The position numbers and the translations under genes are program-made. From assembly GCF_000196255.1 (NCBI RefSeq), contig NC_006370.1:2679411-2743410 (forward strand): DNA of 64,000 nucleotides, written 5' to 3'. This document shows, in pieces, positions 56,567-64,000 of this stretch (its first letter is position 1; every line of letters begins with the position of its first letter). The DNA comes from Photobacterium profundum SS9. GTDB taxonomy: Bacteria; Pseudomonadota; Gammaproteobacteria; Enterobacterales; Vibrionaceae. Under the pieces are notes generated by a model. It was not told the origin of the DNA, made no database searches, and saw only the letters and a program-made list of their open reading frames with translations.

Positions 56567-57586
56567 TTGATCAACGAGGCTCAGGCAACAGGAGCTCGGC
56601 AGTCTCAAGCCTGTAAAATTATTGGCCTGAATTCAAAAACCATACAGCGCTGGAAATATAACGATAATACTCATGACAAACGGCTAAATGCTCAAAGGGC
56701 ACCCAAAAACAAGCTAACAGACTTGGAGAGGCAACATATTATTAATGTTGCCAATGAAGCTACATATGCAAATTTACCCCCGAATCAGATAGTGCCGATA
56801 CTGGCAGATAAAGGGATTTATCTGGGTTCTGAGTCAACATTTTATCGGATTTTAAAAGCACATAAACTACTAAATCATAGACAACGGAGCAAACCGTGCC
56901 AGAAAGTGAAAAAACCAAAAGCATTGGTTGCAACGGGCCCAAACCAAGTCTACACATGGGATATTACCTATTTGCCGACAACAGTGAAGGGATTATTTTT
57001 CTACCTTTATATGGTTATGGACGTTTTCAGTAGAAAAGTTGTTGGCTGGCAGGTACATGATAATGAGTCGAGTGCCTTAGCAGCAGATTTGATGACTGAC
57101 ATTTGTAAACGTGAGGACATTAAACGAGGCCAGGTGGTACTACATTCGGATAACGGTAGTCCGATGAAGGGAGCGACAATGTTAGCCACACTGCAAGAGT
57201 TAGGTGTTATGCCATCGCTGAGCAGGCCGTCTGTAAGTAATGATAATCCGTATTCAGAGTCACTGTTTAGAACGTTAAAATACCGTCCTGAGTACCCTGA
57301 AAAAGCCTTTTTGAATATAGCCTCATCACGTCGTTGGGTAGATGATTTTGTTTGTTGGTATAACAATGAACACCGACATAGCGGGATTAAATTTGTTACG
57401 CCAGCACAGCGTCATACAGGGAGAGATATCGAAATTTTAGCGCAACGAACTCGGTTATATCATGCTGCGAAAGCACGACATCCAGAGCGATGGAGTGGCA
57501 ATATTAAAAATTTAGAACCAGTCGGTTCTGTATACCTGACCCCTGAAAAAGGGAAAGCTAATAGCAAAGAGGTCGAGACGGCATAA
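56567..57586 (+). CDS. IS3-family OrfB (rve integrase-like transposase)
   Basis: A 339-aa DDE transposase domain. The catalytic triad is D in YTWDITYLP, D in LHSDNGSPMKG and E in NPYSESLFRTLKYRPEYP. The frame stays open upstream to about 56497, where A-AAA-AAG allows fusion to OrfA, so TTG 56567 is likely not the true start of the fused product. No stops inside. Confidence 0.88.
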   Translation: MINEAQATGARQSQACKIIGLNSKTIQRWKYNDNTHDKRLNAQRAPKNKLTDLERQHIINVANEATYANLPPNQIVPILADKGIYLGSESTFYRILKAHKLLNHRQRSKPCQKVKKPKALVATGPNQVYTWDITYLPTTVKGLFFYLYMVMDVFSRKVVGWQVHDNESSALAADLMTDICKREDIKRGQVVLHSDNGSPMKGATMLATLQELGVMPSLSRPSVSNDNPYSESLFRTLKYRPEYPEKAFLNIASSRRWVDDFVCWYNNEHRHSGIKFVTPAQRHTGRDIEILAQRTRLYHAAKARHPERWSGNIKNLEPVGSVYLTPEKGKANSKEVETA

Positions 57587-57651
57587 TATTTAACTAACAG
57601 GCGACAAGTAGCTTGAAAATCGCCGCTATCTACTTTGTCTGAGTTATTGCC

Positions 57652-58122
57652 ATGGATAGCCTTAATAATATCGACTTTAAATCCCTTGCTAGCAAACAAA
57701 CATCTATCCAGATGAAAATGCGCTTTTTAGCACTGGCTCACTTCCAAGATGGCCATTCACGCACTCAAATTGCTAAGTACCTAAAGGTAAGCCGTACCAG
57801 TGTAAACAAATGGATTCAGGTTTTTCTTGAAGAGGGACTCGACGGACTAAAGGAAAAACCTCGTACTGGCCGTCCTTCTTTTCTCTCTCATCAAGAAAGG
57901 CAACTGCTCGCCAAGTACATTGAAGAAAACGCGGCTAAACCTGATGGTGGCAGACTCACAGGTCATGATATTCATAACTACATCACGCAGACATTTGGCA
58001 AAGCATACCACCCAGACTACATTTATATATTGCTCAAAAAAATGGGTTTTTCATGGATAACCTCCCGCTCAAAGCACCCTAAGCAGTGCGATAAAATCCA
58101 AGACGATTTTAAAAAAATTTAA
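57652..58122 (+). pseudogene. IS630-type transposase, N-terminal (HTH) part
   Basis: A 156-aa frame with HTH: RFLALAHFQDGHSRTQIAKYLKVSRTSVNKWIQVF and GLKEKPRTGRPS (fragments), plus the linker GRLTGHDIHNYITQTFG. It ends at a run of seven A residues with TAA, where the family normally continues to the catalytic part. The next frame (+1) starts at once, so either a one-base insertion or programmed slippage separates the two. Confidence 0.85.
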
Positions 58123-58123
58123 A

Positions 58124-58522
58124 ATGAAAACTATCCTCAAGATCCCAGGTCACATAGGGCTTGAGAGTGTTGATGTTTGGTTTCAAGATGAAGCACTATT
58201 CGGCCAACAGAACACCACAACAAGGGTTTGGGCAAAGACAGGAACGCGTCCGCGCGTCATCAAACAGCAGCAGTTTGAATATGCGTATCTCTTTGGTTCT
58301 GTTTGTCCTAGCCGAGGCATTGGAGAAGCCATCGTTGTTCCTTGGAGCAATAAAGATGCGATGAAACTGCATCTTCAGCAAGTATCAAGTGCGACAGAAA
58401 AAGGCAGGCATGCCGTTGTGATAATGGATGGTGCAGGATGGCATACCGAAGATACGGCACATAGTTTTCATAATATCAGTATCATAAAGCTTCCTCCCTA
58501 TTCACCAGAGCTCAATTCAATA
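58124..58522 (+). pseudogene. IS630-type transposase, catalytic part interrupted by IS66-type element
   Basis: Reads VDVWFQDEALFGQQNTTTRVWA, VVIMDGAGWHTEDT and LPPYSPELNSI (fragments), the first two catalytic aspartates. It stops at the IS66 insertion point, exactly before the catalytic Glu of NSIEQVW. The rest of the frame continues at 60932. Removal of the IS66 element plus one 8-bp duplicate (2409 bp) restores the frame. Confidence 0.85.
58515..58522. repeat. 8-bp target-site duplication of the IS66 element, left copy
   Basis: ATTCAATA, repeated at 60924-60931. Eight bases is the usual IS66-family duplication. Confidence 0.92.
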
Positions 58523-58603
58523 GTAAGCGTCTGGCCAAACACACCTTCATCTAATTTCTGATTTCAATTATGTTATTTCCAAGTCAAATAAAAGGAAATA
58601 ACA

Positions 58604-58900
58604 ATGAAAATAACGCGCAACGAAACACAATGGCAGACCCTAATACAAAATCAACAAACCAGTGGATTAACTATTTCAAATTACTGCCAACAGCATCAAT
58701 TACCGACTTCTAGCTTCTACGCTTTCAAGAAAAAATTGGGCTTAACATCCAACAGTTTTGTTCGCGCCAAAGTGATACAGCAAATTGAGTTATTGGAAGA
58801 GCAACCATCCATCACACTCACGGTTGGTAAGGCAAACGTCAGTTTGCCTGCAACAACATCCGCTACATACTTGGCTCAAATACTGCGTGAGTTGAGCTAA
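58604..58900 (+). CDS. tnpA: IS66-family TnpA accessory protein
   Basis: A 98-aa accessory protein with HTH-like start (TLIQNQQTSGLTISNYCQQHQLPTSSFYAF, fragment: SGLTISNYCQQHQLP). Its stop codon overlaps the start of tnpB by one base (TAATG). Confidence 0.88.
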   Translation: MKITRNETQWQTLIQNQQTSGLTISNYCQQHQLPTSSFYAFKKKLGLTSNSFVRAKVIQQIELLEEQPSITLTVGKANVSLPATTSATYLAQILRELS

Positions 58901-59247
58901 TGCAATCCTTTATTGAACCATCAGCCGTTTTTATACACCGTGATTTTGTCGACTTTCGAAAATCAATAAACGGGTTAGCAGCCATTGTTGAAGATGAGCT
59001 TAATCGTGACGCTTACACGGGTGAGTTGTTTGTGTTTTGCAATAAAGCCAAAGACAAACTAAAAATACTGTATTGGGATAAGACGGGTTTTGCACTTTGG
59101 TACAAGCGTCTTGAGAAGCAAAAATTCAAATGGCCGAGTAACATCGATTGCAATGAGTTTGAATTAACGGACGAACAATTTAAGTGGTTGCTATCAGGAT
59201 TTGATGTGCTTGGTCATCAAGAATTACATTATCAATCGATGATCTAA
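58900..59247 (+). CDS. tnpB: IS66-family TnpB (Orf2)
   Basis: A 115-aa protein of the IS66 Orf2 family: VFIHRDFVDFRKSINGLAAIV and GELFVFCNKAKDKLKILYWDKTGFALWYKRLE (fragments). It is required for transposition in the family. The start overlaps tnpA. Confidence 0.92.
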   Translation: MQSFIEPSAVFIHRDFVDFRKSINGLAAIVEDELNRDAYTGELFVFCNKAKDKLKILYWDKTGFALWYKRLEKQKFKWPSNIDCNEFELTDEQFKWLLSGFDVLGHQELHYQSMI

Positions 59248-59356
59248 CTCAGTCGGTATTTATCATATCTGAGCAGTCAACGATCGTTGACGCTCCCCCT
59301 TGTACTCATTGACATCAAAAGCAGTTTCATTTTGATAAACTTGCTAAAATGAGCAA

Positions 59357-60901
59357 ATGAAACTTGATGTGAACTTATTACCAGACGACCCAGAACAACT
59401 TAAGAAAATGTTACTTGAGTTGCAGCTGCTCGTGGCTCAAAAAGAGTGTGAGTTAGCTGAAAAAGACGCGATTTATCAAGAACTACTTGAACGTTATAAT
59501 ATAAAATTGGCTAACGAATACGGTAAAAAGTCAGAAAAAATGCCTGGTGCCGATGAAGTCTTCAATGAAGCCGAAGTCACACTTGATGAACAAGACGAGC
59601 TGCTATTAGCGAGCTTATCAACTGAAGAAAAAACAGAGCAAAAAGTCAAACCAAAGCGCAAACCACTACCGCCTGAACTCCCCCGAAAAGACGTTATCAT
59701 TGATATTGAGGACACGGATAAAACATGTGATTGTTGCCGTAATTCTTTGCATAAAATGGGTGAGAGTAGCAGCGAAACCCTTGAATTTGTACCCGCTCAT
59801 ATTAAAGTCATTAAAACCATTCGCCCGAAGTATACGTGCCGACATTGTGAAAATAATGGGATTGAAAATCACATAAAAATGGCACCGATGCCCGCCACGC
59901 CAATCCCGAAAAGTATTGCTACCGCGAGTTTGCTGAGCCAAATAATCACCTGTAAATATCAATTTGGTTTACCGCTTTATCGACAAGAAACAATGTTGAG
60001 TGACATCGGTATTGAGTTGAGTCGTCAAACGATGTCGAGCTGGATATTACGTTGTGCCACATTGCTTGAGCCTTTATATATGCGCTTGAAAGCAATATTG
60101 CTCGCTGAGCCCGCTATTCATGCAGATGAAACACCGCTAAAAGTAATCAAAGCCGAAAAAGCGACAAGCTATATGTGGGTATATTGCTGTGGAGCAGATG
60201 TATTAGGCAGTAACACCAATATTGTGTTATTCGATTATCACAATAGTCGTAAAGCCCAATGTGCGATTGATTTTCTTGATGGTTACCAAGGTTACATGCA
60301 CGTTGATGGATATAAAGCTTATGAATCAACGCAAGCGACACTGGTAGCCTGTCTTGCGCATATTCGTCGTAAATTTATCGATGTGAAGAAGCTGCAAGGA
60401 AAAAAGAAAACAGGGAAAGTGGATATCGTATTAAATTTAATTGGTAAGTTATACGGAATAGAAAAACGAATTAAGGGCAAATCTGTTGAAGAAAAATTAG
60501 CAATCCGACAGTCACAAGCCAAGCCTATCGTAACCACATTATATAACTGGCTCATCGAGCATAAAGAAAAAATCCCACCTAAAAGTAAATTGGGAGAAGC
60601 AATAAGTTATAGCTTAAACCAATTTGAAAAATTCCAGCGCTATCTTGAAGATGGCAGGTTAAGCATTGACAATAACCGAGCAGAGCGGGCAGTGAAGCCC
60701 TTTGTGATAGGTCGTAAGGCTTGGCTATTTTCGTACACCAATACAGGTGCGAACGCGAGTGCGATTTTATATAGTTTGGTTGAAACAGCAAAAGCGAATA
60801 ATCTTCTTGTTCATGATTATATCGCAACCTGCTTGCAGCAGATTGCTGAAAAACCGAATAATATTGACGCGTTACTGCCATGGAATATTAAGCATAGCTA
60901 G
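59357..60901 (+). CDS. tnpC: IS66-family TnpC transposase
   Basis: A 514-aa DDE transposase. An N-terminal coiled-coil region (QLKKMLLELQLLVAQKECEL) is followed by a zinc-finger-like Cys cluster (CDCCRNSLHKMG and TCRHCENN). The catalytic domain has HADETPLKV, HVDGYKAYES and SIDNNRAERAVKPFVIGRKAWLF (fragments), and a C-terminal IS66 tail (LLPWNIK). It is full length with no stop, so the element may be active. Confidence 0.93.
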   Translation: MKLDVNLLPDDPEQLKKMLLELQLLVAQKECELAEKDAIYQELLERYNIKLANEYGKKSEKMPGADEVFNEAEVTLDEQDELLLASLSTEEKTEQKVKPKRKPLPPELPRKDVIIDIEDTDKTCDCCRNSLHKMGESSSETLEFVPAHIKVIKTIRPKYTCRHCENNGIENHIKMAPMPATPIPKSIATASLLSQIITCKYQFGLPLYRQETMLSDIGIELSRQTMSSWILRCATLLEPLYMRLKAILLAEPAIHADETPLKVIKAEKATSYMWVYCCGADVLGSNTNIVLFDYHNSRKAQCAIDFLDGYQGYMHVDGYKAYESTQATLVACLAHIRRKFIDVKKLQGKKKTGKVDIVLNLIGKLYGIEKRIKGKSVEEKLAIRQSQAKPIVTTLYNWLIEHKEKIPPKSKLGEAISYSLNQFEKFQRYLEDGRLSIDNNRAERAVKPFVIGRKAWLFSYTNTGANASAILYSLVETAKANNLLVHDYIATCLQQIAEKPNNIDALLPWNIKHS

Positions 60902-60923
60902 GTGTCGTTGCCCAGACGCTTAC

Positions 60924-60931
60924 ATTCAATA
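60924..60931. repeat. 8-bp target-site duplication of the IS66 element, right copy
   Basis: ATTCAATA, matching 58515-58522. Confidence 0.92.
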
Positions 60932-61096
60932 GAACAAGTTTGGAGTTGGATGAGGCAACTCCATTTAGCGAACCAAGCTTTTAAAGATTATGATGAGATT
61001 CTTGATAAGGTGTGCAGTGCTTGGAATAGCTTTCTTAGTGACACGAAAAGAGTAACGAGGATGTGCGCAAGAAGCTGGATTAGCCTGACCAGTTAA
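60932..61096 (+). pseudogene. IS630-type transposase, C-terminal part
   Basis: Continues the IS630 frame: EQVWSWMRQLHLANQAF, AWNSFLSDTKRV and CARSWISLTS, then TAA. It contains the third catalytic residue (Glu) of the triad, separated by the IS66 insertion. Confidence 0.85.
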
Positions 61097-61112
61097 TTAG
61101 CTAGAATGGTAT

Positions 61113-61630
61113 TAATTAAGCTCAAAGCCTTATAGCGGAAGATTAGAGATCAACAAAGACAATTGTACCAAGATGCTAAACCTATTGATCCTTCGTAATT
61201 ATTTTCACAGCTGTTAATACAAGAAAAAGCTTATGAAGTGTCATGTTTTACATAAATAAGCAATAATGCAGTAGAAAGGGCTACAAACGCAGCCCGAAGT
61301 GTTCGGCTAAAAGTGTTTTTTTCTTTGTTACAGGGGATTTACTTAGAATAAAACGACATACCCTGCGCCGTGATTAAAACGTTTTTATCTCGAATAAAAT
61401 TTAGCCACGAAAGGTCAACAGGCCTTAAGAATAAAATCTTAATATAGTGATTCTACATTAAGATTTTATAACAACGCAGATTGGGGCAAGTTACCTTGCC
61501 CTACAGGGCGATCTAAAACCAGTCCTGCGGATCCCTTCGATAGTGAAAAGCATTACCTCATGTTGCGCCTTGCTCTGGTTCTCGAATAAGTGCCTAACAA
61601 AGTACCTTGAGGTGACATGGATATAACCTA
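61113..61630. other. Intergenic region between the IS630-type element and mukB
   Basis: About 520 bases with no convincing gene. It contains GCAAG/CTTGC-type and other small inverted repeats, and a 12-bp perfect hairpin at 61432-61468. Confidence 0.5.
61432..61468. terminator. A/T-rich 12-bp hairpin downstream of mukB
   Basis: TAAAATCTTAAT and ATTAAGATTTTA perfect arms around a 13-base loop. It may end mukB transcription, although it lies about 160 bases past the stop. Confidence 0.5.
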
Positions 61631-64000
61631 TTATGCAGGATTCAAATCTAACATCTCTTGTATGTTTGTTTCGCTCTTTGGTTCTTGTCCAAAGCCACGA
61701 AGACCCACCACATGTACGTGCTCTCGATCTTTGAAAATCTTACGCACTAACTTGTAGGTTGTTCCCCTTTCAGGGCTAATGTTTTCTGGTGCTGCAATTA
61801 ATAATTGCATATCCAAACGATCACATAATTCGAATAATGTTGCGATAGATTTTCCATCTAAACGCGCGGCTTCATCCAAGAACAATAAGCGACATGGGAT
61901 AAGATCTTTACCGCGTAAGCGGCGTGATTCTTCTTCCCAGCTTTGAACCACCATCAGTAGAATTGCCTGGCCCGTACCAATGGCTTCACCCGTTGATAAC
62001 GCGCCAGATTCAGCCTGTAGCCAACCGTCTGTACCACGGTTTACTTCAATGCTTAATTCTAGGTAGTTACGGTAATCCAGTAACTCTTCACCTAAGATTT
62101 GTGGTGAACGTTGACCCATATCAATATGAGGATTCAAGCGCTGGAACAACTTCGCAATAGCTTCAGAGAAAGTTAAGCGGTTATTACCAAATAAATCTTG
62201 ATGTTGATCTTGCTGTTCAGCCAAACCACTCAATAATGATTCGTGCGTCTCGCGTACTTTAACGTTTAGACGTACACCACTAACCTGCCCAAAACCGATA
62301 TTTTGCAAACCTTGGTTTAGCATACGAATACGGTTTTGCTCACGCTGAATCGTTTTACGAATAATATTCGCAACAGAATCAGAGCTGATAGCCAAACGCT
62401 GTTCACGTGCTGTTAGCTCTTCAGTAAGGCGCGCGAGTTCAACTTCCATCTCTTCAATCGCTTCAACCGGATCATCGGTACGAATGATATCGTGACGAAT
62501 ACGTTCACGAAGGTGTTGATAAACAGCAATGTAGAACAACACTTTTCGCTCTGGACGCGAGATATCTTCAGAAGCACGTAAGGCATCACGCAGGTTTTCG
62601 TTGTCTGCGACTGCAAGACGTAAAGCACCTAATGATTTATCGGATAATGAACGTAATTCATCCGCAGACATGTACGCCATTTCACGACGGTGTAGACGGC
62701 GCTCAACGTCATTTTCGCGTGCTAAACGCAATACTGCACACCAGCCCGCTTTCGCGTTCACGACTAACTTACGAATATCTTGGTAGTCTTTACCCACTTT
62801 ACGTAGGCGTTTCACCAGCGATTTCATTTCGAGTTCAATCGATGTAATTGCTTTTTCTAGCTCGCTGCGACGATTACGCGAACTGTGTAGACGTTCGTTA
62901 AGCTCATCACGGCGAATGCGGGCACGTTCTTCTGCTTCAATATCAGCACGCACACCCAACTCTTGCAATTCACGTTCGAACTCTAGCACTGTTTCACGTT
63001 TGGCTTGATGCGAGCTTTTTAACGACGCCATTAACTGGTTGTACTGATTAGCTTGTGCACGTGCTTGTTTCAGGGCATCACGGCAACGTGTACGTTCATG
63101 CTCTGCTGCTACCAATTTCGCTTTAAGCTGCTCATTAAGCTCTGAGCTTTTGTTCACTAACTCAACAGAGTCAATATACGTGAAGTGATGGCGACGCTCT
63201 ACCAAATCTGCCACAGCAAAAATCTGCGTCTTTAGAGCTTGTAGTCGGCTATCTGCATCAACATAGCTTGTTTGTAGCGCATCAAATTGCTCAGGATCCG
63301 CATCAAGAGCAGATACTAGGCCTTCAAGCTCTGTAATGGCTTTGCCATGGCGGTCTAAGTAATTGCGCGCTTCATCAAGTTGTGAAAGCTGTTGCTCTAC
63401 ATCTGTAAAGCGAGCTGTTAATGTCTCATCTTCTAACAGATTAACAAGCGGATTCAATTTACCTAATAATGCTAACCCTTCACGCGCAGCGACAAGCTGA
63501 CTGCGTTGCTGTTGCTCTTTAGCAGCGGCATCGGCTAATTGACGGGTCGCTTGATTACGCTTTTCTCTTGCAAGCTTTAACTCAGCTTCAGGGTCGGCAT
63601 TGAATGCTAGCGACATGTGTGTTGCAACAAAGCGATTAAAGCTCTGATATAAACGCTGTAGCTTTTGCGAATCAAATGCCGATTTCGCGTGGTCTTCAAC
63701 CAGCTGATCACGCTCTTCACGCAATTGCTCTAGACGTTGTTCACGAGCTGCTCGTCCAAATAGTGGTACCTTCGGATAGCGAGAATAGCGCAATTGGCGA
63801 TCGTTCAAATGAACGCATATCGCACCGTCTAATTCATCAACATCAAAGCCGCTATCATCAAATGAATCAACATCGCCTTCAATAATGTAAAGATCGTCTG
63901 GGCAATCGTCTAATGCGACGAGCTTATCTTTAACATCTTTCAGATCGGGCACAACAATCGCGTGGCGAGCAGGGCCGTACATTGCGCTGAAATATGGGGC
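61631..64000 (-). CDS. mukB: Chromosome partition protein MukB (N-terminal half outside window)
   Basis: SMC-like ATPase of the MukBEF condensin. The window shows the hinge region, the C-terminal coiled coil and the C-terminal ATPase part; the frame stays open through 64000. Motifs: the hinge-region [12 protein letters not shown] and [15 protein letters not shown], the ABC signature [18 protein letters not shown], Walker [13 protein letters not shown] and [10 protein letters not shown] at the end (fragments). All of this follows E. coli MukB, about 1486 aa, so roughly half is present. mukE and mukF would be expected to the right. Confidence 0.96.
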   Translation of the reverse strand, partial: APYFSAMYGPARHAIVVPDLKDVKDKLVALDDCPDDLYIIEGDVDSFDDSGFDVDELDGAICVHLNDRQLRYSRYPKVPLFGRAAREQRLEQLREERDQLVEDHAKSAFDSQKLQRLYQSFNRFVATHMSLAFNADPEAELKLAREKRNQATRQLADAAAKEQQQRSQLVAAREGLALLGKLNPLVNLLEDETLTARFTDVEQQLSQLDEARNYLDRHGKAITELEGLVSALDADPEQFDALQTSYVDADSRLQALKTQIFAVADLVERRHHFTYIDSVELVNKSSELNEQLKAKLVAAEHERTRCRDALKQARAQANQYNQLMASLKSSHQAKRETVLEFERELQELGVRADIEAEERARIRRDELNERLHSSRNRRSELEKAITSIELEMKSLVKRLRKVGKDYQDIRKLVVNAKAGWCAVLRLARENDVERRLHRREMAYMSADELRSLSDKSLGALRLAVADNENLRDALRASEDISRPERKVLFYIAVYQHLRERIRHDIIRTDDPVEAIEEMEVELARLTEELTAREQRLAISSDSVANIIRKTIQREQNRIRMLNQGLQNIGFGQVSGVRLNVKVRETHESLLSGLAEQQDQHQDLFGNNRLTFSEAIAKLFQRLNPHIDMGQRSPQILGEELLDYRNYLELSIEVNRGTDGWLQAESGALSTGEAIGTGQAILLMVVQSWEEESRRLRGKDLIPCRLLFLDEAARLDGKSIATLFELCDRLDMQLLIAAPENISPERGTTYKLVRKIFKDREHVHVVGLRGFGQEPKSETNIQEMLDLNPA

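Larger units (their letters stand above)
55966..57618 (+). mobile_element. IS3-family element (ends approximate)
   Basis: Two overlapping frames orfA/orfB with a slippery run between them. Terminal inverted similarity: TCAGACTACTTGTCGC at 55970-55985 and the complement of GCGACAAGTAGCTTGA at 57601-57616 (14 of 16 bases). GCTATC occurs next to both ends (55957-55962 and about 57624-57629) and may be the target duplication. The exact ends are not fixed. Confidence 0.75.
58523..60923 (+). mobile_element. IS66-family element (2401 bp)
   Basis: 24-bp inverted repeats starting GTAAGCGTCTGG at 58523 and ending CCAGACGCTTAC at 60923, with three mismatches further in. 8-bp target duplications (ATTCAATA) flank it. 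It carries tnpA, tnpB and tnpC in the standard order. Confidence 0.95.
54564..61111 (+). mobile_element. IS630-type element (about 1.13 kb) broken up by three other insertion sequences
   Basis: The outer ends are TACCAT... at 54565 and ...GAATGGTA at 61111, inverted repeats that also share CTAG next to them (55931 and 61101). The residual parts (54564-54570, about 55926-55965, about 57619-58522 and 60932-61111) add up to about 1.13 kb, a normal IS630 length. The invading elements are IS110-, IS3- and IS66-type, in that order. The IS630 transposase is destroyed. Confidence 0.7.

Overview
The window looks like chromosomal DNA of a marine Vibrionaceae bacterium, most likely a Photobacterium close to P. 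profundum. This is inferred from strong gene-by-gene resemblance to enterobacterial and vibrio proteins (BioABFC, AsnS, AspC, UhpABCT, LdtD/MepK/GloC, MukB), from a TorECA-type TMAO respiration operon, from a conserved Vibrionaceae-style dispersed repeat (core TATACCCAAGT plus CTCGTTTCAGCGAG), and from a moderate-to-low G+C base composition. No rRNA or tRNA gene and no CRISPR array was seen.

Layout. 1-4.4 kb: the divergent biotin locus, bioA on + and bioB-bioF-bioC on -. 4.5-12.3 kb: a LON-domain protein, the ROK repressor mlc, queE, a very large lipoprotein and asnS. 12.5-17.3 kb: a DAACS symporter, a structured non-coding stretch ending in an intrinsic terminator, thiM followed by a deleted remnant of thiE, yehS and an enoyl-CoA hydratase. 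17.4-22.8 kb: an MFS sugar transporter, aspC and small conserved or unknown proteins. 22.9-28.1 kb: a complete hexose-phosphate system, uhpT-uhpA-uhpB-uhpC, in which UhpC/UhpB sense external sugar phosphate, UhpA activates, and UhpT imports. 28.5-31.8 kb: gloC, mepK and ldtD, a glyoxalase-like hydrolase and two peptidoglycan enzymes. 32-36.6 kb: MarR, LysR, YfcA, a HypT-like LysR and an aspartate/glutamate racemase. 37-42.8 kb: L-lactate use (lctP-lutA-lutB-lutC) with a LysR gene. 42.9-47.4 kb: truncated globin and the torE-torC-torA operon. 47.9-51.5 kb: an M23 endopeptidase, a Sel1-repeat protein and a lipoprotein.

52-61.1 kb is an insertion-sequence island. Two identical 605-bp IS200-type copies lie 322 bp apart, and the first one splits a small gene whose frame is restored if exactly 605 bp are removed. 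Next comes an IS630-type element of about 1.13 kb that has been invaded three times: by an IS110/IS1111-type element, an IS3-type element and an IS66-type element (with clear 8-bp target duplications). mukB, incomplete at the right edge, closes the window.

In E. coli the order mukB-ldtD-mepK-gloC-aspC-(ompF)-asnS is contiguous. Here the same genes are present in the same relative order and orientation, but about 29 kb lies between mukB and ldtD and the uhp locus lies between gloC and aspC. The main items for follow-up are the unexplained leader RNA upstream of thiM, the thiE remnant, the nested IS stack with a possible IS1111 bridge RNA, the IS200-split gene, the dispersed palindromic repeats, and the hairpin and tandem-repeat features of the uhp locus.
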